From contig NC_063452.1 of assembly GCF_020379485.1 (NCBI RefSeq), positions 8,907,065 through 8,971,064 on the forward strand: a stretch of DNA of 64,000 nucleotides, read 5' to 3'. The position numbers and the translations under genes were made by a program. Below are positions 21,679 through 32,292 of the stretch, one piece after another. Numbering within the stretch: the stretch's first letter is position 1; every line of letters begins with the position of its first letter. Origin of the DNA: Brassica napus. Taxonomy: Eukaryota > Streptophyta > Magnoliopsida > Brassicales > Brassicaceae. The notes beneath the pieces are model-generated. The model was not told where the DNA came from. It did no database searches and was given only the letters and a program-made list of their open reading frames with translations.

Positions 21679-22396
21679 TTTTTTTTTTCTCGTCTAAGGT
21701 TTCTTTTATTCAATATTGTCTATCAAAAACAATAACATAATAATTGATATGGTATATCAACTCAAGAAAGCCAAAACAAGCTCTTGAGAAAAACAATCTA
21801 ACCCGACCGAAAATATGATCTGACAATTACGATTACAAGATAAATCAATGATGAAATCCAGACCGAATGTTGGTTCGATGATGACAATACATTGACATAA
21901 AGCTGATCTTGTTTCGCGTTTGTTAACAATCGAAGTGCTTTCCCGCATCACAACGGGCTGCAGTCACTTGCGTTGCCTACACGAGAAAAGTTCTCTAGAT
22001 AAACATAGATCTTTTTCTTTGGTTAAAGTTGTTCTTGAGGAGATCCCTTCCGAAAAGTTTACTCTTGAACCCGTCGAACAATCTGCGATAACCATTACAA
22101 CAATAAAACGGAGAAAAGCAAACATATCTCCGATTACAAAAGGCGGCGGAAAACGAAAATATCCCCGGAAACTTAGAGAAAAAAATCCAAAACAAAGCCA
22201 TAAGACTGGAGAAACAAAGAAGAAAAGACTATTAGAAGAGAAATCTCAGCGCCGGTGCTCAAGAAGCCACCGGCACCCGGTGCTCAAGAAGCCACCGGCA
22301 CCCGGTGCTCAAGAAGCCACCGGCACAAGGTCACAAAAAATCTCTTTTTTTTTTCTCTCTGACGGCTGACCTAATTCTCTGTGGTAAGTTAGCTAC
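21679..22396 (-). mobile_element. Retroposed insert (LINE 3' end or processed transcript)
   Basis: The 14-mer GTGGTGTAGGGTTC flanks the insert perfectly (21665-21678 and 22397-22410). On the minus strand the insert ends with AATAAA and a short A tail directly against the left duplication. Together these are the marks of LINE-mediated target-primed insertion. I do not recognise an enzyme domain; the open frame on the plus strand is lysine/arginine-rich and unlikely to be real. A 25 bp unit containing GGTGCTCAAGAAGCCACC is repeated three times near 22254-22325. Confidence 0.75.
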
Positions 22397-22410
22397 GTGG
22401 TGTAGGGTTC

Positions 22411-22879
22411 CTCTGATGTGTTTTCATAAAAATTGAGTTTGTGTTTTGATAAATGTAACTTTGGCTGCCATAATTGCCGCCTCATTAAAACCCTTTTATG
22501 AGATCAATCAACCGGTTTTAGATTCTTGGTGACAACTTACAAGTCTTCTCTTTTTTAGTTTTACTGCTCAATAAAGCTCATTAATGAGCTATTTCCTTTT
22601 CATCTTTATCTTCTAATAAAGCTCATGAGAGCATATCCACTCTTGCTTTGAAATGCTATCACGTCCCTGGTTCTATATCTAACTTCATGAGCCATACAAC
22701 ATTGGTTTTTGTGACTCGATCAAGTTAACCATTGTGTTTTTTGTTGTTGTTGTGTGTTCTGCTGTTGATAAATTTGGAGGGAGAGAGATGTCTGAAGATG
22801 GAAAAAGTAAATTTACAGGTGAATATTTTTTAAAATAAAAATCAGATGTATAATCTATTAATTTAGGCTCCTATTTTTA
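22411..22879. other. Intergenic, nothing recognised
   Basis: AT-rich unique-looking sequence between the retroposed insert and the Helitron. No gene seen. Confidence 0.5.
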
Positions 22880-24012
22880 TCTATTCTATTAAAAATCAGA
22901 TAATTAATATAACATATTTGATTACTTATTTTAATAATAAACCAACTATAAATTTAAATTTTATTTTTTTATTATAATAAAATCTGTTGAGAAAGAATCT
23001 AAAAAATCTTATTTGAAAACTTAATTTTTTTTATTATAAAATAACACATTAATAAATTTCGTAATTAGTAATATAATACTATTATAAATCAATATTAACT
23101 AAAATTTTATTATAAAACAAGAAAATAAAAATTTTATACTATTTTTTATAAATTCTATAATTATATTATGTATTATATAAAATAGTGTGCTATATGAATT
23201 AAATATGAAAAATTATATTAAATAGGTAATTAAAAATTTTATTTTATTTATTTAAATATAACATTTTTAACATAGGTTAAACTTGTATATCTATAACTAT
23301 ATATTCTATTTTTATTTATTTGAAACTATCAACAATATATTGTTTAAAAATGTTTATATACAAAAATATAATAGCATATAATAGCATTAGAAAACTATGA
23401 AATTTTAGTAATTTATTTAAAATATTAATGACAAATCAATTTTTAATTTTTAATTTATTTTTATTTTAATTATAACAACATCTGTTGATAATTTGTTTTA
23501 AAAATGTTACCAAAAATTAAAATATTTTTTATAAAATAATTTACTAATGTAGTAACAAAAACAAATTCAAAATTCATGTAATGTTCCAAACTAAAAAATA
23601 ATTGTGTAATTTTCTAAAGTTTTCAAAATGTAAATATAAATTATCCTAAGCATATTTCTTTTCTATAATATAAATAAATAAATTTTAAAAATGTATTACA
23701 TGAAAAATGTATAAATTAAATAAAAAACATATTTTGAAAGAGGTTCTCTACTTGATTATTTCATATTTTTATTTTATTGTATCTAACTCGAAAATATATT
23801 AGTAATTAATAAAAATTAAAAAAAAAGTAAAATGTATTAAGCTAATCACTATATATTAATAATGCCGAATAAAATATATAAACAATAATATTATATAGTT
23901 ACACAATATATAATACTAAAATGGAATTTATATATTAAAAATCTTTGTAATAATATCAAATACATTTATAAAATGGAAAAATATCTGCACGTACGTGCGG
24001 GTTAAAATCTAG
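22880..24012 (+). mobile_element. Non-autonomous Helitron, 1133 bp
   Basis: Starts TCTATTCTATTAAAA directly after A, and ends with the palindrome GCACGTACGTGC (23987-23998), GGGTTAAAAT and CTAG, followed by T. These are clean Helitron termini with A|T insertion and no duplication. The interior is extremely AT-rich and noncoding. Confidence 0.88.
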
Positions 24013-24332
24013 TGAATAGTTATAATGTATTTGGTGTTGTACGGTCTAATTTTATCTAGGCAGACTTGTTTTGATTGATAACTTGCAAAATAAAAAATGC
24101 AGATTTAGTAATTGTTAAATTTATTGAAACCAAGCCCATTTTTCTTTGGTAACTTTTTGGGTTTAAGTTTTTTTTTCTTTTCTTGTTTAGAAGTATTGTC
24201 ATTTTGCTACGCTTTTCGTAATGTTTGTCGATCAAAACTATTATCATCGATAATCATATCTGCCTCATATATTAAAGAACATGGGTAATGATCTTCTGCA
24301 AACAATTAATGGGTTCTTGTGGAAATAGTTCT
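24013..24332. other. Intergenic, nothing recognised
   Basis: Short AT-rich spacer between the Helitron and the MULE target site. No features seen. Confidence 0.5.
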
Positions 24333-24341
24333 TTCTTGTAT

Positions 24342-24381
24342 GGGAGAATTGCCAAGTGTGACTCAAAACTTGGAGTCAAAC
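24342..24381 (+). repeat. MULE left terminal inverted repeat
   Basis: Begins GGGAGAATTGCC; inverted counterpart at 33690-33729. The best-matched block starts about 18 bp in (GACTCAAAACTTGGAGTC). Confidence 0.85.
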
Positions 24382-25090
24382 CAAAACAATACCCCAACTT
24401 GGGTCAAAGGCAAAAGTAACCTAAAAGGCTATTAAAATTACAACTATCCCCTTGTGACCAAACAAAAAAACGGAATTTTTTTTACGTTTCTACCCCTCGC
24501 AAGTCGTCTGTTTAGACGACTTGAAAATAAGTCGTCCAGACGACTTAACTGAAAGTCGTCTGGACAGTTAGTCTTAAACATAATTTAAAAATTTTGTAAA
24601 AAATATTTTGATAAGTGAAAAATGGGAATTATGTAATTAACATATGTCTTAGGAGGTATAAATTAAGATATAAACAATTTCAATTGTTTTCAGCATAGAT
24701 GAGTGAAAGTAGTGAGTCATGATATTCTTTAGTTTATGTTTCATCAACATATGTTGTAGTATTGTATGTGTTCTTAGGGTTAGATTTTGGAAAGCATTAA
24801 AACCGTTTTTGAAATTTTTTAAAATTACTTATGCGTGTTCATTTCTATGTATAGTAAACACTATTTAAGTATAATTTGATTTTATAACGTGGTTAGTTAG
24901 TTAATCTAGTCATTTTAGTTTAGGGGTTCATTTTAGGGTCTAGGACGACTTAATATTTTGTCGTCTGAAAACAGACGACTAAATATTAAGTCGTCTGTTG
25001 TACATTATCAGCCAGAATAAGTCGTCTAAACCGGACCAAACCTTAAAGTTTACCAATGTACTTTTAAAGCTAACCGGATTATTTACCCAA

Positions 25091-25098
25091 TATATAAG
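25091..25098 (+). promoter_or_regulatory. Probable TATA box of the ULP-like gene
   Basis: TATATAAG lies ~390 bp before the inferred start codon and just before a pyrimidine-rich, exon-like leader that begins near 25130. Confidence 0.5.
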
Positions 25099-25257
25099 GT
25101 GATTTTTATTTTTTTTGTTTCATTTTTCACGAAATTCAGAAACCCTAACAGTTCTCTCTCAAAGGCGATTTCGAATTCCCACGATTTCCGAACAAACCAT
25201 CGTTCTCAACGTCAGCTATCTATCTCACTTCATTCTCACCGTTGTCGCCGCAGCTTC

Positions 25258-25378
25258 TTCTAACCCTAGCGCCGCCGATTCCTCTAAACCCTAGCGCCGC
25301 CGATTCCTCTAAACCCTAGCGCCGCCGCTTCTTCTCTGTAAACCTTAGCGCCGTTTCTCTGTAAACCCTAACGCCGCT
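25258..25378 (+). repeat. Tandem repeat in the ULP-like gene leader
   Basis: About five units of a ~25 bp sequence of the form CTAAACCCTAGCGCCGCCG, progressively degenerate to the right, lie in the presumed 5' untranslated region. Confidence 0.8.
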
Positions 25379-25478
25379 AAGTCATCAATCTCGAGGAAAA
25401 GATGAACATAAAACGTTGTCTCTATCAATTTACTCATTCTCACCGTTTCACGTTTATTTTTTCAGATCAATAACCGCA

Positions 25479-28400
25479 ATGACGAGTACTCCAACTCCTT
25501 CTGCGACTGGAAGACTTGTAAGTAATTTAAGTCGTCTGGAAAGTCTTCCACCTGGACGACTTAGTAGATGACTTAAATATAAGTCGTCCATTTGGAAGAC
25601 TTTCCAGACGACTTAAATTTAAGTCGTCTACTAAGTCGTCTGGACTTATATTGTTGTCTTTGATTATTTTGCAGACAAAAAGGATGGATATTCCAGAACT
25701 CCCCCGTAGGTTATACACATCAGGGGAAGAGCCAGAAGCCCACAATAGCATTTCGTATCATACGGATAACAGCAAGTTGCATACTGCTCTTAGGAAAGCT
25801 CTTACTGATGACGAATTTGAAGAGCTCAAGGAGTCGAGTTTGGGAGTTTTCATCAAGTTCAAGGAGCAGGGATTTGGTTGGGCTTCAAGGCTGGTTCACT
25901 ACATGCTCAGTTTCAAGCTGGACATTAAGAAGAAGTATGAGATGTGGTCTCTCGTTGGTCCAGAACCTTTGAGGTTTTCACTGTTAGAGTTTGAAAACCT
26001 CACTGGTCTAAACTGCGAGTACATCGAGGACCTTGAGACACCAAAATGTGACGTTACCCCAGAGATGGTTTCTTTCTGGGGGATGCTGGGAGTTCATCTG
26101 GAAGCTGGGCCAACTACTGATCAGATAATAGCAGCACTGAAGAGATGCGGGGATTGGTCCAGGGAAGATCGCAAGCGGCTCGCGTACCTCTCCATCTTCA
26201 CTGGATTCATTGAAGGGAGAAAGTTTTCAACCGCTACACGATCTACTCTGGCAAGGCTAGTGATGGATTTAGAACGGTTTGAGAATTATCCATGGGGGAG
26301 AGTCGCGTTTAAGGTGCTGATGGACTCTTTGTGGAACAAAGAAATTGCTGGCTGTTACACCGTGGATGGGTTTATACAAGTTCTTCAAGTCTGGACGTAC
26401 ACAGCTATGCCGGAATTGGGTGCTAGTATTGGTGGTCCCAGAGCAGACAGTCCGTCTCCACCGATACTGGCTTACGAGGGCAGCAGAGGCCGCAGATCAA
26501 TGAAAGCTGCTATCTTGAGTCAGGTATTTACTTCAATCCAAAAGACTGCGCAGACGACTTATTATAAGTCGTCTGGAAAGTCTTCCCAGCTGGACGACTT
26601 ATTAGACGACTTATTATAAGTCGTCTGGAAAGTCTTCCATCTGGACGACTTATTAGACGACTTATTATAAGTCGTCTGGAAGGTCTTCCATCTGGACGAC
26701 TTATTAGACGACTTATAATAAGGCGTCTGGAAAGTCTTCCCAGCTGGACGACTTATCGGACGACTTAATTAAGTCGTCTGGAAAGTCTTCCATCTGGACG
26801 ACTTATTATAAGTCGTCTGGAAGGTCTTCCAGCTGGACGACTTAGTAGACGACTTATAATTAAGTCGTCTATTTAGTATTTTTTTTCAAATATCTAACTC
26901 GATTCTTCTATTTACTGCAGACCCGCGTGATCAACTTTGTTGAGAAGGACATTAGTGAAATGTGGCCAAAATGGGACTCTGAGGTTGAGGACCTGCCCGC
27001 GGAGAACATCATTAAAGTCATGTATGAGCGGAGACCGTGGAAGTGGACCATGGATTGCTGGGAAGTCACTGGTACTAAGGTCAATACAAAACCTAAGGTT
27101 GTGACTCCATCGAAGAAGGCCAAAGAGATGGTTGTGTTGGAGGAGGAGGAGGAGGAGGAAGACAATCCAAGACCTCGGAAGAAAGCTCGTAAAGAGGCTC
27201 CTGAAGAGGCTAGAGAAGAGGCTAGAGAAGAGGCTAGAGGGGTGACCAGAGAGGAGTTGGAAATTATGTTCAAGGGCGTAGCTGAGGCTATGAAAAAAGG
27301 GTTTAATAAGTGCATGAGGGAGTTTAGGAAGTTGTCTGATAGATTGGAAGCTGTGGAGAAGAAGGTTGGTGTCACCAATCAGGCTACCCCTCCACCTCTA
27401 ACCAATCAGGCTACCCCTCAAGATAAACAGCCTACCCCTCTTGCCAAAGAAACCGGGGGTAGAAACAAACAGGCTACCCCTCATGCCAATGAAACCGTGG
27501 TTAGTAACCAGCCTCCTCCTCATCAAACCAAACAGCAGCCTCCTCCTCCTCAAAAGAAACAGCAGCAGCCTCCTCCTCTTCAAAAGAAACAGCCTCCTCC
27601 TCAAAAGAAACAGCCTCCTCAAATCAAATATGTTAGTATCAAATCCAGGGTTAACTAGTTGTCCAGACGACTGTAAAAGTTGTCTGGACGACTAGTTGAC
27701 CCTGGACGACTTAAACGTAAGTTGTCTGGACGACTAGTTGACCACGGAAGACTTAATTTTAAGTCGTCCAGGGTCAACTAGTCGTCCAGACAACTTTTAT
27801 TTAAGTCGTCCAGGGTCAACTAGTCGTCCAGACAACTTTTATTTAAGTCGTCCAGGGTTAACTTGTGTGCAACTTTTATTGCAGAGATGGTTGCCGGAGG
27901 ATACAGCAACCGAGGCGAACTCGGTAAATAAAGCAGATGGTGTCACCTCCAAAGAGATTGTTGCTGTCACTTCCACCGATCACCAACCGAGCCTCGCTTC
28001 CACAGATCAACAACCGAGCCTCGCTTCCACCGAGCCAAGCGATCCAGTTTCACAACCGAGCCTGGTTGTATTGGACAAGCGTGCAAAGAGTAAACGAGCG
28101 AAGAAACCTGCTCCTACTGTGAGATCTCCTTATATGGCAGAGAAAAAAAAAGATAAAGTGGCAGCCTATAATCCATTTCCGCCAGTAAACAAAGAAAAGT
28201 TGAAGGAACTCGCTGATTGGTTGAAAACTGATCCGTAAGTGATTGCTTTACCCATAATAGCTTGATTTAGTCGTCCAAAACTGATTGCTTTTTTGTTTGC
28301 AGTCATTATTTAACTAAGATCGAGGACAAACCACGTACATCACCAACAAGGTGGTACCACTTCCTCCGGACAGCCAGAGGATGGCTGGAAGACTGCGTAA

Positions 28401-29278
28401 GTCTTCTGCACACGATTTAAGTCGTCTACAAAGTCGTCCAAGTAGACTACTTTCCAGACGACTTAAAGATAAATCGTCTGGAAAGTCGTCTACTTGGACG
28501 ACCACGTAGACGACTTATAATTAAGTCGTCTTCGTCTGGTAACTTCTAACTTGTTATATTTAATATGCAGCATATAGATGCTTGGATTAATGTGCTAAGG
28601 CAGAGGTATCAGGAGAACCCACAAGCTTTCAGGAGCGAGCGAATGTGCTTCCTGGATCACAACTTTTCTCAGTCTTGGAGAGAGCAGTATCAGCTCTTCA
28701 AAACATCGGAACCTGATCACAAAGGTTTAGGAAGAGTTCTACCTGGTGGGGCGTCGTATTTTTATGACGGATCAATACCTTCATTTTGCCAATCAAACAA
28801 GAAGTGGGGGGAGGACATTGATGATATCTATGCGCCAGTGAACTTGGACGACAAGCATTGGGTTGCTATTTGGATATCGATCCCTAAGAGGCACATAGTC
28901 GTCTGGGACAGCATACCTTCATCTAGTGTACCAGACGCATGGGATGCGATAATGGAGCCTTTTCTCCAGATGGTCCCTTATCTGCTTGTTGAGTGCGCAG
29001 CCACCGACGAAATGCGGGTCAAATACGGGTTGGAGCCATACACATATGAGAGACCGCTGAAAGGTGTACCCACGGCCAACAATGGTGATTGTGGCGTGTA
29101 CACTGTAAAGTACATTGAATGTCATGCGCTCGGGGGCTCCTTTGACCCTAAAGACTTTGCTAGGTGCAACGCGAAGAAAATGAGGGATAATATGGCGGTG
29201 GATATATGGAAGGAGCTTGTTGATCAGCATCTGAAAGAAAATGTGGATGGTGATAAGTTCGTGGGCATGTATGATTAG
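25479..29278 (+). CDS. ULP1-like (C48) cysteine protease gene of the MULE, 6 exons
   Basis: The exons I read are 25479-25517, 25675-26523, 26921-27631, 27885-28234, 28303-28396 and 28571-29278. All have GT/AG borders and join in frame to 916 codons with no stop. Exon 2 encodes a DUF1985-like domain (LVHYMLSFKLDIKKKYEMW, then PLRFSLLEFENLTGL). Exon 3 encodes an acidic run, a basic nuclear-signal-like RPRKKARK, a coiled-coil-like stretch and a P/Q/K repeat tail. Exon 6 is the ULP1 protease core, with H777 (DKHWVAIW), D794 (VVWDS) and C855 (GDCGVY). Such enzymes cleave SUMO or related modifiers; the substrate here is unknown. The Gln expected six residues before the Cys is Thr. The family rides on MULEs. 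Donor 3 (GTTAGT) is the least certain junction. Confidence 0.88.
25518..28570. repeat. GTCGTC-type repeat arrays filling the introns of the ULP-like gene
   Basis: All five introns (25518-25674, 26524-26920, 27632-27884, 28235-28302, 28397-28570) contain copies of AAGTCGTC or GACGACTT, mostly joined as short imperfect palindromes such as AAGTCGTCTGGACGACTT or with GGAAAGTCTTCC between. Intron 2 is almost entirely such units. The smallest intron has one partial copy. The exons between them are essentially free of the motif. Confidence 0.9.
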
Positions 29279-29282
29279 ATTT

Positions 29283-29420
29283 GTATTTGAACATGATTTT
29301 TTAACATGATTTTTGTATTTGAACATGATTTTTTAACATGATTTTTGTATTTGAACATGATTTTTGAACATGATTTTTGTATTTGAACATGATTTTTTAA
29401 CATGATTTTTGTATTTGAAC
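29283..29420. repeat. Tandem repeat behind the ULP-like gene
   Basis: Repeated units of TTGAACATGATTTTT / TTAACATGATTTTTGTAT, six to seven in a row, begin five bases after the stop codon. They would lie in the 3' untranslated region. Confidence 0.85.
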
Positions 29421-29895
29421 ATGATATAAGTTGTCTGGAAGAAATAAGTCGTCTGGAAGGTTTTCCAACTGGACGACTTACAAATAAGTCGTCTGGAAGG
29501 TTTTCCAACTGGACGACTTACAAATAAGTCGTCTAGAAGGTTTGGACGACTTATTATAAGTCGTCTGGAAGGTTTTCCAACTGGACGACTTACAAATAAG
29601 TCGTCTAGAAGGTTTGGACGACTTGAAGGGATAGTAGAAGGTAGTCTAAAAATAAAATACACTTGAAGGGATAGTAGAAGGTCGTCTAAAAATAAAATAC
29701 ACTGGACGACTTAGTAGAAGGTCGTCTAAAAATAAAATACACTTGAAGGGATAGTAGAAGGTCGTCTAAAAATAAAATACACTGGACGACTTAGTAGAAG
29801 GTCGTCTAAAAATAAAATACACTGGACGACTAAATATTTAGTCGTCTAGACGGGTAATCAAGACGGGACGACTTAAATTTAGGTCGTCTGGACAA
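29421..29895. repeat. GTCGTC arrays in the spacer between the convergent MULE genes
   Basis: First come units of TAAGTCGTCTGGAAGGTTTT, then about five units of ~40 bp containing AGAAGGTCGTCTAAAAATAA. They separate the 3' ends of the protease and transposase genes and may act in termination for both; that role is inference. Confidence 0.85.
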
Positions 29896-32292
29896 CTAGT
29901 CAACTGGTTGTGTACATTGTGGTTTCGTATGGCCAGTTTCCTTGCAGTTTGAGCATCTCCGTGCCCTGTGTTTCTTCCTGGGTTTGTGTCCTCTCATCCT
30001 AGATAGCTCCAACCAAGATTGCCATCTTGATTTCTTCGGTCTCCCCCGACCACGCTTTAGTTCTGGAGGAAAGCATTCTCGTTCCTCAATATGTTGTGAC
30101 ACGATAGGATATATATTCTCTGAGTATCCTGCATACAGATAATTCTTTGAGTACAGTGGACATACAAGTGTGGAGATATGCAAACCAGCATGTATTCCAG
30201 CAGCTATAGCATGAGAGCAAGGTATTTTCTCCACTCCATAGACACCACAATCACACTTTGCATGTTCCAAATCAACCACACAGTCCATTTTGCCACCTTT
30301 GACAAAGAAATGCCATCCATCAATTGGTTCGACCGTCATCATACCCGCTATCTCTTCTCGAACAGCAAGCAAGTATTCAACAGCCCGGCTATGTTCAGTT
30401 GTGAGACTCAAAGCATCTTGTCTCCTTTTCCAATACCATTTTCCTAACTTCTGCCTTATGAACTCCAGCAGGAACGTAATCGGAAATCCTCTTGCTCGCT
30501 TCAGTGCGGAATTAATAGATTCAGCAATGTTGCTTGTTTTTATGTTGAACCTGTTCCCCTTACAATAAACCCTTGACCATAGCCTGACGTCGGCTTTCTC
30601 CAAATACGTTGCAAGTTCCGGGTTTGCACTCCGTATCTCAGCCATGTACCGGTCAAAATCGTAAACCGTGTGAGCATAAGCAGCCCCTTTCACCAAGTAC
30701 ATGAGATGTTTCCCTTTAAACTTTTTGACAATGTTATCTTGAAGGTGATAATAACATATTCCTCGGGTTGCCCAAGGAAACACCTTATCACACGCACTTT
30801 TAATGGCCTTGTGCCGGTCGGAGACTATCACCAGAGGCTTGTCATGAGATATACAACTAGCCAATTTTGTGAAAAACCATTCCCAAGAAGGTATATCTTC
30901 CTCATCCACGATCCCAAAAGCCAATGGGAATATCTGAAAATTGCCATCTTGTGCGGCTGCAACTAACATAGTTCCTCCATACTTTCCACTTAGGTGAGTT
31001 CCATCCACCACAATGACCCTTCTCTGATACTTAAAACCTTTGATAGAAGCTCCAAAAGAGAGAAATAGATACTTAAATCTTTTCATAGAATCAAGTTCTA
31101 TCGCCGTGATAGAATCAGGATTTGCAATGGAGATTTGCTCGAGATATGATGCCAGACGCGAATACCCTTCTTCTGCTGATCCTCTCACCAATCTTTGTGC
31201 ATATAACAGTGCTCTGTATGAAGTGGTGTAATCAAGCGCCATGCCAAACATGTTCCTCATTGCATCAGTGATATGCTGCGGAGTTATCCCATCAATGATT
31301 CCAACACGATCAATGAAAAGACTACCTACATACTTCGGAGTACAGTGTCTCCGCTGAGCGATTCGGTCTCCCGCTGAGCATAAATGTTTTTCCACATACT
31401 TTGTTACCCAAAACGTGTTTGTCCCATGTTTGACACTCGCTCTGACCTTCCATCCACAATAGCTAACCGGACATGTTGCCACAACGAGAGTTTTCGTTGA
31501 TTTGTATAATCTGAAAGAAAACTTACCCCTCACTGCTGCCAACCGCAGCTCTGAAAGCAGTGCACCCTTGCTAACAAAACTCTGGTTGACATAGATGGTA
31601 CCATTCGATTTTCCTCCTTCAATAGCATTTGTCTTAGCATATGCCTTTTGGATTTCTTCAAAACAAATATTATCATCATCTTCCTCGTCCTCATCTGGAA
31701 CCTTTCCATAAAGACTGTAATCCCCACCATTCTGATCCGTTTCACCAACAATAGAATTATCAGCATCCTCCTCCCCATTTTCCTCCTCCCCATCTTGATT
31801 TTCATCTTCAACAAACTCATTATCACCAACATCTTCATCATCACCACCAACATCTTCATCATCACCACCAACATCTTCTTCCCATTCACCAGCTTCATCA
31901 TTATCACCAACATCTTTTTCCCATTCACCAGCTTCATCAATATCCCTTTTCTCTGAAACCGTTTCGACCTTGCTGCGGCTTGATACACAAAGACATACTC
32001 TATGGGTTTTGAGTATCTCCAGCAAGTTTCGAACTTGTCTATCACTTGTAACATGAATGGGAAGACTGCCTGGAGCCATCATCATTTCTGCTGGTAATGA
32101 GTAGCTAATCTCCACACTCACTGTTCTCATGTCCAGGTTATAATCTTCTTGAGCCATTGCAACAAGTTCAGCATGTGTTGAATCTTCATTCAATAAAAAC
32201 AATCTTGCTCCTTTGAGATCATCAACCACAAAATCCCAACGGAAATCTCTCAACAACCATTCTCCATACACTGCATGTAACTGAAAAATCAT
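29896..32292 (-). CDS. MURA-type MULE transposase, 798 aa
   Basis: An uninterrupted frame. I place the start at the ATG 32292-32290 because a 3' splice site (ATTTGCAG) lies directly before it; the upstream in-frame extension is repeat-derived. In order: an N-terminal PB1-like region, an acidic tract (residues ~112-207, many DED/EEN), a MuDR-type zinc DNA-binding segment (CPVSYCGWKVRA...EKHLC, ~274-305), the MULE transposase domain with D430 (VVDGTHLSG), D492 (VSDRHK) and E591 (NIAESIN) as likely DDE residues, a SWIM zinc finger (CDCGVYGVEKIPCSH, ~680-694), an AT-hook-like KRGRGRPKK (~746-754) and a CCHC knuckle (CSNCKETGHTKPQC, ~780-793). It should bind the element ends and catalyse excision and insertion. 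No defects seen. Convergent with the ULP-like gene. Confidence 0.93.
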   Translation of the reverse strand: MIFQLHAVYGEWLLRDFRWDFVVDDLKGARLFLLNEDSTHAELVAMAQEDYNLDMRTVSVEISYSLPAEMMMAPGSLPIHVTSDRQVRNLLEILKTHRVCLCVSSRSKVETVSEKRDIDEAGEWEKDVGDNDEAGEWEEDVGGDDEDVGGDDEDVGDNEFVEDENQDGEEENGEEDADNSIVGETDQNGGDYSLYGKVPDEDEEDDDNICFEEIQKAYAKTNAIEGGKSNGTIYVNQSFVSKGALLSELRLAAVRGKFSFRLYKSTKTLVVATCPVSYCGWKVRASVKHGTNTFWVTKYVEKHLCSAGDRIAQRRHCTPKYVGSLFIDRVGIIDGITPQHITDAMRNMFGMALDYTTSYRALLYAQRLVRGSAEEGYSRLASYLEQISIANPDSITAIELDSMKRFKYLFLSFGASIKGFKYQRRVIVVDGTHLSGKYGGTMLVAAAQDGNFQIFPLAFGIVDEEDIPSWEWFFTKLASCISHDKPLVIVSDRHKAIKSACDKVFPWATRGICYYHLQDNIVKKFKGKHLMYLVKGAAYAHTVYDFDRYMAEIRSANPELATYLEKADVRLWSRVYCKGNRFNIKTSNIAESINSALKRARGFPITFLLEFIRQKLGKWYWKRRQDALSLTTEHSRAVEYLLAVREEIAGMMTVEPIDGWHFFVKGGKMDCVVDLEHAKCDCGVYGVEKIPCSHAIAAGIHAGLHISTLVCPLYSKNYLYAGYSENIYPIVSQHIEERECFPPELKRGRGRPKKSRWQSWLELSRMRGHKPRKKHRARRCSNCKETGHTKPQCTQPVD

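Noticed and set aside
21920..22369. 149-codon plus-strand frame
   Set aside because: It lies inside the retroposed insert, antisense to its A tail, is Lys/Arg-rich and includes a triple DNA repeat.
1838..24012. Autonomous Helitron coding for Rep/helicase
   Set aside because: None of the Helitrons in the window contains a recognisable helicase or Rep frame; all are non-autonomous.
27738..27884. Open frame reading through the GTCGTC repeats (RPGSTSRPDNF-type peptide repeats)
   Set aside because: It lies in an intron by splice sites on both sides. The repeat stays open by chance because its unit length keeps frame; similar peptides in databases are probably mis-annotated introns.
29275..29662. 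Minus-strand frames encoding SSRRLI/KSCSNTK repeats
   Set aside because: Translations of the tandem DNA repeats behind the protease gene, with no start context or domain.
26524..29880. Direct repeats with short spacers resembling a CRISPR array
   Set aside because: The units are palindromic, vary in length and spacing, lie in introns and spacers of a plant transposon, and have no unique spacers or cas genes.
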